Counted from the first letter of the stretch, positions 25,966 to 37,320 are shown. The stretch: 64,000 nucleotides of DNA from Margaritifera margaritifera (GCA_029931535.1 JAQPZY010001695.1:426001-490000); one strand, 5' to 3'. Notes: generated from the sequence alone by a model not told the origin. Program-made: numbers and translations.

Positions 25966-26204
25966 ACACAAGGAAGTTACGTTCAATTTTACATTACGTT
26001 TCAATTAGTTAAAAGGGTAGACATGGCTCAAACAAATGTAGACAAAATGTCAGCTTCAATCAACAAAGGAGAATACTTGCACCGCTTTTAACCAGCTGTT
26101 GTTGTGTGCTACTTAGCAAACACATGCATTCTTACCTATGAGTAAATCTTCTCGTCGTAATTCTTCACAGATCTTTGGATCGGTCTCAAAGTGATTCTCA
26201 CAAC

Positions 26205-26735
26205 CATTATGTTATGAAAATTCACGTTTTGAATTCAAGCCATTCAGACAAATGTCAGCCATGATATGAAATTCACGTTTTGAATACAAGCCATTCGGAC
26301 AAATGTCAGCCAGACCATTGCCATGCCGAAACTATCAACGCATAAGAGAGTCGTTATAGGGCACACGAATGAAAGGAAGCCCTTGCGAATAGTTACGTTT
26401 TCGTAGCTAAATGTGTTATCTTTTATAGGAGGGAACTAAATATTACATGCAATAGTCTGTATACCTAGATATGAAGACCGAATACATGCAATAGTCTGTA
26501 TACCTAGATATAAAGACCGAATACATGCAATAGTCTGTATACCTAGATATGAAGACCGAATACATGCAATAGTCTGTATACCTAGATATAAAGACCGAAT
26601 ACATGCAATAGTCTGTATACCTAGATATAAAGACCGAATAAAACCCAATGCAGCTTGGAGACAATAATAATATTTATCAAAAATGAAGTGAAATTCATTT
26701 TTGTATGACATAATCTGGTAGAGTGACAAGAAAGT
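26205..26735. repeat. Local duplication unit 1 (about 0.55 kb)
   Basis: Runs from GTTATGAAAATTCACGTTTT through a 39-bp array to CTGGTAGAGTGACAAGAAAG and is repeated immediately downstream with few changes. Within it, a 52-bp motif GTTATGAAA..AAATGTCAGCC is itself tandemly repeated at the front. Confidence 0.93.
26445..26639. repeat. 39-bp minisatellite, 5 copies
   Basis: Unit ACATGCAATAGTCTGTATAC plus CTAGATATAAAGACCGAAT begins at 26445, 26484, 26523, 26562 and 26601, with A/G variation in GATATAAAG versus GATATGAAG. 39 bp is a multiple of three, so minus-strand frames with a 13-residue period stay open. Confidence 0.97.
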
Positions 26736-27445
26736 CAGCCATGTTATGAAAATCCACGTTTTGAATTCAAGCCCTCGGACAAATGTCAACCAAGTTATGA
26801 AAATTCACGTTTTGAATTCAAACCATTCGGACAAATGTCAGCCATGATATGAAAATTCAAGTTTTGAATACAAGCCATTTGGACAAATGTCAGCCAGACC
26901 ATTGCCATGCCGAAACTATCAACGCATAAGAGAGTCGTTAGAGGGCACACGAATGAAAGGAAGTCCTTGCAAATAGTTACGTTTTCGTAGCTAAACGTGT
27001 TTTCTTTTATAGGAGGGAACTAAATATTACATGCAATAGTCTGTATACCTAGATATAAAGACCGAATACATGCAATAGTCTGTATACATAGATATGAAGA
27101 CCGAATACATGCAATAGTCTGTATACCTAGATATGAAGACCGAATACATGCAATAGTCTGTATACCTAGATATAAAGACCGAATACATGCAATAGTCAGT
27201 ATACCTAGATATAAAGACCGAATACATGCAATAGTCTGTATACCTAGATATAAAGACCGAATACATGCAATAGTCTGTATACCTAGATACAAAGACCGAA
27301 TACATGCAATAGTCTGTATACCTAGATATAAAGACCGAATAAAACCCAATGCAGCTTGGAGACAATAATAATATTTATCAAAAATGAAGTGAAATTCATT
27401 TTTGTAGGACATAATCTGGTAGAGTGACCAGAAAGTCATTCCGTT
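26736..27445. repeat. Local duplication unit 2 (about 0.7 kb)
   Basis: Second copy of the 26205-26735 unit, with the same flanking words (GTTATGAAAATTCACG... and CAGCCAGACCATTGCCATG) and an expanded 39-bp array. It ends in GAGTGACCAGAAAGTCATTC and then a TTTTG/T-rich tract at 27447-27488. Confidence 0.93.
27029..27340. repeat. 39-bp minisatellite, 8 copies
   Basis: Same unit as at 26445, starting at 27029, 27068, 27107, 27146, 27185, 27224, 27263 and 27302. There are eight units against five in the sister copy, so array length changed after the local duplication. Confidence 0.97.
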
Positions 27446-28039
27446 TGTTTTGTTTTGTTTAGTTTTTTTTTTTTTGTTTTTTTTTTCGTTGCAATTACGT
27501 TTATGATATAATATAATAATATACTTCACTATGAAGAGTAATATTAGTGTTAACGTCTCGTTTTCATTCAGCTGTCTGTTTCTGTTATCGTTTCTTTCGT
27601 TCTCTATATTGTTTCATTTCTCCATCCTCCATGACGTCCCCCTACTTCTATTTGTATTACACCGATCGGTCTATCCGTTACTCTTCTTGTATGTCGTTTG
27701 CCGCTAGTTTTTACTTTATTTTCTCTTTCACGCACAAATTCACTTACATCAAGAGTAAATCTAACAACCAGTATCTCTAATTATTTTTTTTTTCAATGTG
27801 AAAATCAACAGAAGTGGTGCTGACTTTGCGATATTGTGCTGAAATTCGACTTTTCGTCGCTGATAACAAATTGTACATGATGACAGCTAAACATATAGAC
27901 TCAGTGTTGGGTATAATAATTAAACTGACTTTATAACATTACCAGATACGCTGTGGGCTTTTATAATAAAATGCCATTTTTAGGTTGTCAACAATCGTAT
28001 AGATTTTACTCACTTTTTTAAGTCAGTAGTTTATGTATG

Positions 28040-28106
28040 TATGGCTGGATGGATGGACTGATTCATATATGTATGTACATATGTATGCATGCATGTATAT
28101 ATGTAT
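28040..28106. repeat. Imperfect TATG/GATG microsatellite
   Basis: ATGTATG- and GGATGGATG-type tetranucleotides, degenerate. Confidence 0.8.
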
Positions 28107-28677
28107 TAATGGAACAAAAACGAAAAGCGTAGATTTTCCTATAATTGTAAAATTTCATCTACCTAAGCGTATGCTGCAGTTTTATTATTGATTTGATGGA
28201 AATTCACTGCGGCAGTACTGGTGGTGCATGTAGCGAACATACCTGTATCACAATCAAATCACATGAAAGCATGTTCTGTACAATAGATTGCTCCCCTCTC
28301 GATTCAAATGAACTCTCTACGTGTCGACGACGCCAGCTTCTACCGTTCATCAAATAATCGCTTTACCAAACACCTGGAACATAATCAAATTGCTTAAGTT
28401 CTAAGAATTGTAAGTTTCACCTTTTATTCTAGAATTTTTTTTTTTCATCTCTTGTTCAAATATATTGTCAATTTCAGTGATATAATTTAGTTTCTGTATA
28501 TGCTTGTACTCAATTTCATCAACACAAAGTTGTAAATAAGTCCTTTGCAGTATTAAAATGTTTACATATTGATCGTTCAGGGCTGCCAGTCAAAGTGTAA
28601 ATATTCAAGAATGATTTGATTTACAAATTTTACCGGCATTCTTATAAAATAATCGCCATTGAAACAGCAGTTGCAAT

Positions 28678-28730
28678 CAGTGGCGTACTATGTGTAAATG
28701 GCGCCCAGGGCGACGATGATGGCCCAAAGC
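28678..28730 (+). mobile_element. Truncated hAT-type MITE, left end only
   Basis: Begins CAGTGGCGTACTATGTGTAA, then ATGGCGCCCAGGGCGACGATGATGGCCC, closely matching the first 50 bp of the complete element at 31121-31287. No matching right end follows, so it is a fragment. Confidence 0.6.
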
Positions 28731-29204
28731 GCTACAGGTTGCAATTTCGTACTACATTGTAATATTTGTAACTTTTAATTTTCGATATCAAAATCTTCGC
28801 CGACATTGCAGTAGCAATAGGCGTCAACCCTATTCAAACATTCAATCTCTTTGCAATAAATAGCAAATAATAATAATAATAATCATCATCATCATTATCA
28901 TGTAGGACAATCCACGTGTCATACATTGTGCAAGATGAAGGATCAAAACCGACAAATGTACATGTTTAATGGGTGACGATATTAGGCTCACAATTTAATG
29001 GCGGCAACACTACCGCAGCTGTCAACACCTGACCAGTGTTAGTAATATCAAATCCAGTCGGCATCGTACACTTGACCAAGAAAGAGATACAAAATAATGG
29101 ACGAAAATTACATGAAAGCTAGGGTCAGTTCAAAGCGCTTTTCATCCATTTTCTGTTGTAAAAAGACTGTTTCTTCTCAGGACTGGTTTAGTTTTGCTTT
29201 GGTG
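28731..29204. other. Unassigned DNA with an (ATA)n/(ATC)n tract
   Basis: An AATAATAATCATCATC tract lies at 28867-28900. Nothing else recognised. Confidence 0.5.
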
Positions 29205-29374
29205 TTTTACTCATCGAACACAAGTGGATTATTTAATGCCGGGGCAATTAGAGTAAAATGTCTTGCCCAATGACACGCCACGGTAGCCGATCTAGGCTGA
29301 TCCAATGATAGGATTCGAACCCGCACCCTTTCGGTCGCGAATCCGGCACGCTAGCCACTCTAAGCCACCGTGAC
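29205..29374 (-). mobile_element. tRNA-derived SINE, minus strand
   Basis: Read on the minus strand it starts GTCACGGTGGCTTAGAGTGG, has TGGCTAGCGTGCC as A-box region and GGGTTCGAATCC as B box (plus-strand 29311-29322), then a central block GTCATTGGGCAAGACATTTT of the type shared by many invertebrate SINEs. The 3' end is indistinct. It matches the element at 48168-48310 closely. It would be transcribed by RNA polymerase III if active. Confidence 0.85.
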
Positions 29375-29518
29375 TTCTTTACTTAACCTTTTAGTTCCTT
29401 TGTTTAAGTCATCCACTATTTTCTTTACTCGTTTGTACAACTTTATTTAATCGATTATATCTACTCTTCGTTCAACGGAAGATATAAAAATATCAATTAA
29501 TCTTAGGAAAGCTGAAAG

Positions 29519-29606
29519 AAGAGGCTTGGTCATGGTAGAAAAGAGGCTTGGTCATGGTACAGAAGAGGCTTGGTCATGGTAGAGAAGAGGCTAGGTCAAG
29601 GTAGAG
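29519..29606. repeat. 22-23 bp tandem repeat, 4 copies
   Basis: GAGGCTTGGTCATGGTA recurs at 29521, 29543, 29565 and, as a variant (GAGGCTAGGTCAAGGTA), at about 29587. Confidence 0.9.
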
Positions 29607-29636
29607 AACTGTGTTCAGTTGAAGAAACGAATAGGA

Positions 29637-29855
29637 ACCGTCTATACTCGCATATAAATCAATACCCATGCAAACTGCATAGACCCAGATCTGCCGGCGC
29701 ATAATGCGCTGGCAGATCAGGGTCTATGCAGTTTGTAAGGACTAATTAGTAGAACAAACTGCATAGACCCTGATCTGCCGGCGCATTATGCGACGGTAGA
29801 TCAGGGTCTATGTTGTTTAAATTTGGACTCGGTTTATACGCGAGTATAAACGGTA
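29637..29855. mobile_element. Foldback MITE, copy 1
   Basis: About 218 bp. The ends are ACCGTCTATACTCGCATATA and its near inverse TTATACGCGAGTATAAACGG. Inside are two tandem hairpins whose arms read CTGCATAGACCCAGATCTGC and the inverse, each with a GCGCATAATGCGC-type apex, linked by AAGGACTAATTAGTAGAACA. There is no coding capacity. The flanks look like a TA-type target, but this is not perfect here. I cannot name the superfamily. Confidence 0.85.
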
Positions 29856-30159
29856 AGTACGTGAAAGCGAGTGACGATGGCACTTCAGTGTTGGTAAGGG
29901 GAAAGGGGTCTTATCAAGGAGGGAATCATACAACTAAAACAGGAATGAATAGAGAGTAGCCGAATATATATAAAAAAATGAATAGAGAGTACCCGAATAT
30001 AGGCAAAACACCCTGTATAGATAATTTGAACAACAAAAGAAAGCAGCAACCTGACAAATACAAATGAAATACAAGGCACTAATGGCCAATAGCTTCATCT
30101 TCAAGAAAGTGCTTATGCATAAATTAGGGTGAGGTTGTCAATCCCTTGATTCATGAGTG

Positions 30160-30880
30160 GAGAGAGCAGGACCACAGCGAATTCAAAATCGATATGACCA
30201 TTTTTTGTAAGCGCTAACGATACACTGGATACGTATTAAAATATCTGGAATAACGTAATCATCCAACTTCCACGATCACAAGGCACATGAAATGATTGAG
30301 AACATCAAGATTCCAACTAAATTTGGGATAGCCAGGGATCAGAAATAGTGGTTTAAAGTATGAGAAACCTGGCCAACATCCTACATATACGAGTAGGAAT
30401 AGACCCACGCGGAGAACGCGATGGGCAAGAGAAAATAACTAAGTAGGATTACGATAACCAGCCATCACCGAGAAGAGTCTGAAAAATTAACACATAGATG
30501 GTAATTGTTGTCGAAACAATGGGAGTTAACTCCCGCCAACTTAAAGACAACTCCAAAAGAGCAGGAAGACCACTTACCGTATATACTCGCGTATAATGGA
30601 ATACCGCCTGTAAACTGCATAGACCCAGATCTGCCGTCTCATAATGCGCCGCAGATCTGGGTATATGCAGTTTGTAAGGACTAATCAGTAGAACAAACAA
30701 CATAGACCCTGATCTGCCGGCGCATTATGCGACAGCTGATCAAGGTCTGTGTTGTTTGAATTTGGACTCGACTTATACGCGAGTACATACGGTAACCTTG
30801 ATCCACTCAGAAGGGAGCACTCCTAATACTGAAGGAATAGTGTGGAAATCCATGTAAATCTATAGCAATCAGCACATGCG
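30160..30880 (+). pseudogene. Old, heavily decayed copy of the RT tail (third copy)
   Basis: From GCGAATTCAAAATCGATATGA onward the sequence follows 3365-3770 of copy A with many changes: ACACTGGATACG, AAATATCTGGAATAACG, GAGAAACCTGGCCAACATCC, CAATGGGAGTTAACTCCCG and AAAGAGCAGGAAGACC match in order. No open frame survives. It is split at 30575-30794 by a foldback MITE and seems to resume at 30795. It lies upstream of the matching third-copy flank at 32060, in the same order as in copy A. Confidence 0.65.
30575..30794. mobile_element. Foldback MITE, copy 2
   Basis: Ends TACCGTATATACTCGCGTAT and ATACGCGAGTACATACGGTA are inverted repeats, with TA at both outer edges as expected for a TA target duplication. 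The internal double hairpin is the same as in copy 1. It interrupts the third RT tail copy, so it inserted after that copy had formed. Confidence 0.88.
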
Positions 30881-31120
30881 TATTGAAATCCTTCAGTTTT
30901 CTTCTTAAGCAACGTTTGTGACCTCAACTTTTTCTTTCACTCAGAAACGTATTATACTGAGGGTTACATCATGGCTGTGGATCGATCATGTCTAGCCCTT
31001 CTACGTAGACTCTGTCCATCAACATAACTCGCGATATCATAATGTTAATGGAAGTAACCTATCCTCACTAAACACATTGTAAAATTATTTAATTCAGTTT
31101 TACAGAGTCATTTACGTACT

Positions 31121-31287
31121 CAGTGACGTACTAAGGGTAAATGGCGCCAGGGGCGGCGATGATGGCCCAATGGGCCAGAATACGAGGCCCGAGTTTTATC
31201 AGCTGTTTTGGCGCCCCAAGACCTCTGGCGCACGGGGCAACCGACACGTCCGCCGCCCCCCCCCCCCCGTCCGTTACTACGCTACTG
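31121..31287. mobile_element. Complete hAT-type MITE (167 bp) with 8-bp target duplication
   Basis: Starts CAGTGACGTACTAAGGG and ends CCGTTACTACGCTACTG, imperfect terminal inverted repeats. It is flanked by TACGTACT on both sides (31113-31120 and 31288-31295). CAGTG ends and an 8-bp duplication are the signature of hAT elements. The body contains GGCGCC-rich sequence and a run of C (31259-31268), with no transposase. The open frames across it are incidental. Confidence 0.92.
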
Positions 31288-31295
31288 TACGTACT

Positions 31296-32059
31296 AATAC
31301 ACGCGCTATCCATTTTTTTTAAATCGTTTCCAAAGTGTCAGCAGTGTTATTTTGCAAATTTTTACAAATCTTTTCAATATATTTGGTTATATCTTGTTTC
31401 GTAATACAAAAATTAAATTTAAATTTCTTCTTGAGCTTTGTTTGTATCATATGCCATCTCGGATGGATGTAAAAAGTACGGAACACGCCTGAGACTGGGT
31501 TGATCAATCGTTAGCTTTTCGGACATTGTATCGTTAAGTTTTTTAATGGTTAGTTTCTTGGTATTTAAATGTGGATTTTTTGCTATTCACACGTGTTCAG
31601 CAGGTTCCGAGGGAAAGTAAACTTCTCTATGCATTGTAAACAAAGAGGTCCAGCGACAACTTCACGGCTTTCTGCAGTCTACAGCTTTCAGCCCAACGAC
31701 TTAATTCACAATTTGTAACTTTCTCATCGAATTAGTGGTGATAACCGAGAAAATAAAAACAAATATACCAAGACTAAACGCTTCTGTCCTGAAAATGCCA
31801 AAATGACAACCAACCCAAAAGTTACTCATGACAGAGTAACTAAATATCGATTATTCGATCGAAATCCCTTCACGTTAAAGCCATTAAAGTTTTACATTTT
31901 CAAAATTTCAGGACAATTGCAGTACTTCAGGAACAAGAAATTAAATTGCAAGGAACATAAAGAGAGAAAGCTTATACTTTTCGCAGTTATTTTTGTTCGC
32001 ATCCTATTTTCATTCAATTGTTATGATTTTTATGAAAAGAAAATCATACAAATTTTGTT
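31296..32059. other. Unassigned AT-rich DNA
   Basis: The frame at 31803-32069 shows no motif. By position this lies between the third RT tail and the third flank, but homology with 3780-4220 is too weak to claim. Confidence 0.45.
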
Positions 32060-33790
32060 TCATTTTTAACAACCAAGATCAAACGTATTTATCACACAAA
32101 ATGCTTAAATAATGTTAAAAATCGATCTCAAACAAGCAGCTAAATTGGGAAGAAAGAAGTGTTGAAAAAATATTTTTGTTGAGCTTTTGGATTATGTTTC
32201 TTTTCATTTTAAATATTTCATATCACGCCAAAGTGATTGCATCGAAATGTTTGTCAGCCAAGAGCACGTACTAAAGTTCTACCATGCACTCATAAAACTT
32301 CTAAACACGCAAATGGATTACAGAATCAAGTCACCACTCGGATAAGACTAAATTTAAATTATACCTAGTTTCGTATACTCCTCTCGGGAGGACAGACAAA
32401 TATCCAATGTTAATCCAAAAATAGCCAAGACACTTACGATCGGGAATATTGCATTAGTTGTTGATTTTTAGGGAGTTTCGCATCAGATAGATTCCATCCG
32501 TTTACTGAGAACTCATATATGAAATACTCGTATATAAGAGAATCCATGCGATTTCTTTGTTAAATCTTCTACTACCAAAATATCCGTCATGTAAAGATGA
32601 GCTGTATGTATCTTATTCTTCGATAATTCGCAACTTAACGATTCATGCGACAATAGCACAGATCTGCTTCTATGACGTGTGTTTATTTCCAGAATTCGTC
32701 TAGAATTAAAGTACTGCTTTATAATATCCTATGTCATAACAACATATATCCATAATACCTCAGGTCTATTCCATACATTGCATTGTAATAACGGCCTAGG
32801 CTGTCATAGTATTACTCGGCATGTATTTTGGTTCGCTATAAATATGTGACGCAATACTTGTACAATAAACAGTACCGTCGAGTTCGCGCAGTTATAGGCA
32901 CGGTAATCATATATCTTCAAACATCCAGTTTATAATGTAAACAAAATATCGAAATAATTCTGTCTGAATGCTTAAATTGGGAACAGTTTGGTTGAATATC
33001 GAATACGTTAATTTTAAGTGCTGCCATTTTATTTCCAAAACACATTAGTACAAAAAAAAACATAAAAACATGCAGAGATGGATCTATGAAATTAATAGAT
33101 TCAAACTAGTTTATAAGTTATAAAATGGGGGACAAAATAGCTTGCTAGATAGAAAATAGGTGGAAAAGGTAGGTAGAAGGCAGGAAATAGGGAAAATAGA
33201 TAGCTTGTCAGATAGAAAATAGGGGAAAAGGAAGTTAGATGGTAGAAAATAGGAGGAAATGGATAGTTATCCGATAGAAAATAGGGGAAAAGGAAGGTTG
33301 AAGGTAGAAATAAGGGGAAATATATAGCTTGCCAGATAGAAAATAGGTGGAAAAGGTAGGTAGAAGGCAGGAAATAGGGAAAATAGATAGCTTGTCAGAT
33401 AGAAAATAGGGGAAAAAGAAGGTAGATGGTAGAAAATAGGGGGAAATGGATGGTTATCCGATAGAAAATAGGGGAAAAGGAAGGTTGAAGGTAGAAAATA
33501 AGTGGAAATATATAGCTTGCCAGATAGAAAATAGGTGGAAAAGGTAGGTAGAAGGCAGGAAATAGGGAAAATAGATAGCTTGTCAGATAGAAAATAGGGG
33601 AAAAAGAAGGTAGATGGTAGAAAATAGGGGGAAATGGATAGTTATCCGATAGAAAATAGAGGAAAAGGAAGGTAGAAGGTAGAAAATAAGTGGAAATATA
33701 TAGCCTGTCAGATGGAAACAATAGTGGGATATAAATGGTCTATAGTTTAGTCTCGTTCAAAAGATTTGAGAAAAATCTTGGCTGCTTGTC
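32060..33790. repeat. Old diverged copy of the 4.22-5.37 kb flank (third copy)
   Basis: Collinear with 4225-5370 and 16519-17665. Matching words in order: CAAACGTATTTATCACACA; GGGAATATTGCATTAGTTGT or GGAATATTGCATTAGTTGTT; TTATTCTTCGATAATT; ATATATCCATAA; TATCGAAATAATT.TGTCTG.ATGCTTAAATTGGG; TTCAAACTAGTTT at 33101; then, after the insertion of a tandem array, GTCTCGTTCAAAAGATTTGAG at 33751. Overall identity is far lower than between copies A and B, so this is an older duplicate. Confidence 0.85.
33121..33720. repeat. Purine-rich array with a 187-bp higher-order unit
   Basis: The basic motif is GATAGAAAATAGGGGAAAAGG plus variants of about 47 bp, joined four at a time into a unit of 187-188 bp. 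The word AAATAGGTGG marks the start at 33154, 33341 and 33529. The plus strand is almost entirely purine with T interruptions, which keeps a pyrimidine-coded minus frame open (33395-33721, Phe/Leu/Pro/Ser-rich), not a credible gene. It separates the two halves of the third-copy flank exactly. Confidence 0.95.
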
Positions 33791-34501
33791 GTCATCTTTT
33801 TATAACTGTTCTTTAGACAGTGTTCTTACATGGGACTGAATCTTCGCCTTGAATCATAGATCGCTATCCAGGAGCTTTCCACAACCGTCATTTTAGGAAA
33901 CTTTACGTCTTTCTAATGTGTCTGGATTCAAGCCATTCAAACGGCTTGCCAGATTATTTACGTATATTTTCAACACATAAACAGTGTTCCCTACGGGAGC
34001 TTGGGAATAGTGCAACTTTCATAGCTAAATGTATTTTCTTTTATAGGCGACAAACAAGTAATACATATGTTTTTTTTATCTGGATACGATGAGAACATAA
34101 AAACCGAGAGGTTTTTAGGAATGGTAAAATAATTTGAAGTTCAATGGATTTTCGTAGGAGACAATCTGTGCGAGTGGCCAGAAGTCATTGCCAGTTTCTT
34201 GCATTGCCGTCATATTGATGCGGATAAATTTAAATCATACCATCCTCGACACTATATGGACATTAGTTCTATTTAATATTTTCGTCTCGTATAGACCCTT
34301 TGCAATAAGGTCATAACGTCATAACGTCATAAGGTCAATAGCAGATGCTTTCAAGCATCAATAGTTGTGTGAATTTTGTCAAGTAGAGTGCAAGCGGACA
34401 GCTAATCGTAAATCATGTCAACCAATATTTTCCATTTTCAACAAGTTTACTGAGACAAAACAGCAACAACAAAACTGAATGTATGTTTTCTGCTTTTGCT
34501 A

Positions 34502-34503
<2 letters not shown>

Positions 34504-34560
<57 letters not shown>
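34504..34560. repeat. (TA)n microsatellite
   Basis: About 28 uninterrupted TA units. Confidence 0.97.
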
Positions 34561-34561
<1 letters not shown>

Positions 34562-34734
34562 GATTTATTGTTATCGCAAGAATGTTTCAATTGTCATTAC
34601 ACCATATCTAATCAATAGTTAAATATATCAACTGCCTTCCAATATGGCCGCCAATTATATCATCCGCAAAGAGTCTATACAAGCCCTATATGTCATATTT
34701 CAGATAAGAACATAGACAAAGAACTTCGAACTAG

Positions 34735-34782
<48 letters not shown>
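34735..34782. repeat. (CA)n microsatellite
   Basis: About 23 uninterrupted CA units. Confidence 0.97.
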
Positions 34783-34785
<3 letters not shown>

Positions 34786-35561
34786 TTATGATTAATTTCG
34801 ATCATTATATATCATTACATGTCGACCAATATAATAACATTTACAAACACCGATATTAACAAGGTAGGAGAGGAATGTTGTTTCAGGTAAATACATGAAG
34901 GTTCATTGAGTTAAAACATACATGTTATCAGCACACCCAAAGGTATGCACTAGTATTGTTCTTTATTCAACATTTAATTTACTATATTACACAAAAAAGG
35001 GTTATTAAAGATGTGTAGATAACGACCGTGAACCACCAATTTTAAGCGGAATGGTAGAAATTTTAATTCCCGGATGTGCCAAAGTATTGTTGCTGTGTTT
35101 GCTTATGCATCTGGCCGGCTTAAGTTTCTCTCATATTTTTTTTTTCATTATCTTTATGTTTTCGTTGCTCTATCCGTCTTCCAGAATGCCTCTATACGTC
35201 TGGAACGACCATTCGTCGATCTGTCTGTCGCTTTTTCTGCCAGTCTGTTATTTTGCTGCTATCATTCTTCTTATTTTCCTCTTTCTATTTGGCACTCACA
35301 CAAATTCAATAATATCCAGGGTAAACTGGATGGTTTATATGAAAATAAACAGAACGCTTAAGCGGTTTGGTGAGTATGAGATATTCTGTGGAAATTGCAC
35401 TTTTCATCCCTGATAACAAATTCTTCGGTATGACAGCATATCAGATAGAATCAGAGAGAAAACGATTCATTACCTTGGCTTCATAATAGCTAATGAGATT
35501 TGTCGACTTGTATTGAACAATGAAATATAATTCATGAGTTGCCAGCAATGTTAATCTGGTG

Positions 35562-35580
35562 TGTGTGTGTGTGTGTGTGA

Positions 35581-35620
<40 letters not shown>
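35562..35620. repeat. (GT)n then (TA)n microsatellite
   Basis: A short GT run (35562-35578), GAGCA, then about 19 TA units. Confidence 0.95.
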
Positions 35621-35623
<3 letters not shown>

Positions 35624-36120
35624 CGTCTTTATATATATGTTTTTAATAAAATGAATGCAGGGTTTTTCCTGTGTTATTAACCCAACCGAATGTTGGAATT
35701 TCATTGTTAAAAGTGTTCGAGAGACTTGCACTGCAGAAACATTGGAGCAAGCAAAAAAGTATCGTGATTAAATCATATGAAAGCCTGTTGTATACAGTGT
35801 ACAGATAGATTGCTCCCTTCTCGTTTCAATCAACTCTCTCCGTGTTGATTAGGCCATTTTCTTCCGTTTGCGAATTCATCACTTTACCAAACACTGGGGA
35901 AATAATTGATTGCTTTAAGTCCAAGAATGGTTAGTTTCTGCCGCTTATCCTGGAATTTGGAATAACTTTTTATCACTTACTAAAACACATGATGTAATTG
36001 TCACTAACTGGATTCTTGGTCTCCTTTTTATCAGGTACCCATATTGATCAACAACGGTAGTAAATAAGTCCATGCAGAATTGAAACGTTCAAGTGGAAAA
36101 ACTCATAACAATACTAACGC

Positions 36121-36777
36121 CACTATGTCTTTATCAGGAAGTCTAAGGGTGTGTGTGGTCTAAATGGTTCAATGTACAAAATTTATGAAACTTTCCTTCT
36201 TTTACGTGTAGAATCTACATCGGTAATACTGAACTAACATTTCTGAGTATAAACAGTTAACTTCTTCTTACTGTGTCATGAACATCAATACAGAAGTGAT
36301 ATTTTGTAGAATAATTTACCATGATGGCGAAAGTAATGTTATTATGTTTGTTTCCAAAATTCGTTTTATAACAAGGCAAGTCAACACATTTACGATTACA
36401 TATTTGAATGGAAACAATTTATATGTTGACTTAATTTGTTCCTATCGTTGAAATGTTATTTTGCGTTGAAAATCAGTGTCAAAATTAGATCTATATGTAA
36501 TCTTGATCACAAATTAACGTCTAAAATAATTCCAAAGCTTCCTTTAGCGTTATATATTTGTTTCTATGACTTTCTGTCTATTGAGTATTTTCATAAATGC
36601 AGATCACTGAACGTTTTTTCTTTGACATAAAAGTTCTGGTATATATTTGACAATGAAATATAGAAATCAATCTGAGAGAGAAAGGTGTAATCTCCATTTT
36701 GATGACATCACATCTGGAACTAATTTCTTTCACTACCGGGAAATACATATATGAAAAGATATTTACTTACTGAACTC

Positions 36778-36782
<5 letters not shown>
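36121..36782. other. Unassigned AT-rich DNA
   Basis: Nothing recognised beyond weak frames. Confidence 0.45.

Positions 36783-36821
<39 letters not shown>
36783..36821. repeat. (TC)n microsatellite
   Basis: About 19 TC units. Confidence 0.97.
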
Positions 36822-36824
<3 letters not shown>

Positions 36825-37320
36825 CTCGATGTCATAATTTCGAGTTTCCTGGCTAATTTCGAATCATGTGCTTTTGGTATTACATGATAAGGAGCTAGAC
36901 TCCGCTTGTAAATTCGTATCAACCTTGAATACATACACAAATCACATTTGCAACCTCGTTAATTTAAATGGATATTACGACCCCTTTGCAGGAAAGACTA
37001 GTTATGAATGTACATTATAGATCATAACATCACGAAATGAACATTGAAATATGATTTCCTGAATATTCAGTAGAAGGACACAATTTTCAGTTCAGTAGAT
37101 GATCAGTTGGAGAGGGTATTAAAAATGGAGATGGTATCTAAAGAAACAACTACCTTGCTATTGCAATTTCCCTTGCTCTCAGCATATTACAGACCCATAA
37201 CGAATCACGTACCTTGCATTTCAAGGCAAAAGATTTTGTGTTAAAACGATCTATTTGTACTTTAATCTTTGAAAGTATTAGCACGATCTGCAGCTACAGG
37301 AATCACGCAAATCCCATCCA
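36822..37320. other. Unassigned AT-rich DNA
   Basis: No motif or gene recognised. Confidence 0.45.

Larger units (their letters stand above)
26165..28690. repeat. Old segmental repeat, copy 1 (pairs with 33.85-36.12 kb)
   Basis: Collinear diverged matches to 33855-36120 run through the whole stretch. Examples are CACAACC..CATT..ATTCAAGCCATTC near the start, the AGCTAAATGT...TTTTATAGG block, GACATAATCTG..GAGTGACCAGAAAGTCATT at 27408, the pyrimidine-rich stretch at 27540-27770, GCTGATAACAAATT at 27859, and AGATTGCTCCCCTCTCG with CTTTACCAAACAC at 28280-28370. It is non-coding. The counterpart lacks the 39-bp arrays, so they expanded after the split. Confidence 0.8.
33855..36120. repeat. Old segmental repeat, copy 2 (pairs with 26.17-28.69 kb)
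   Basis: Matches in order to 26165-28690, such as AGCTAAATGTATTTTCTTTT, GGAGACAATCTGTGCGAGTG, CCTGATAACAAATTCTTCGG, AGATTGCTCCCTTCTCG and CTTTACCAAACACTGG. It lacks the 39-bp arrays and instead holds several microsatellites. Frames at 35051-35413 and 35074-35361 are hydrophobic, overlap, and lie in homologous non-coding sequence, so I do not call a gene. Confidence 0.8.

Noticed and set aside
31131..31404. Plus- and minus-strand frames over 31131-31404
   Set aside because: They overlap a complete hAT MITE with target duplications; composition comes from its GC-rich body.
33395..33721. 108-codon minus-strand frame, Phe/Pro/Ser-rich
   Set aside because: It lies wholly within the purine-rich tandem array and reflects base composition only.
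35051..35413. Overlapping hydrophobic frames resembling a membrane protein
   Set aside because: Pyrimidine-rich sequence inside an old non-coding repeat whose paralogue at 27.5-27.8 kb does not keep the frame.
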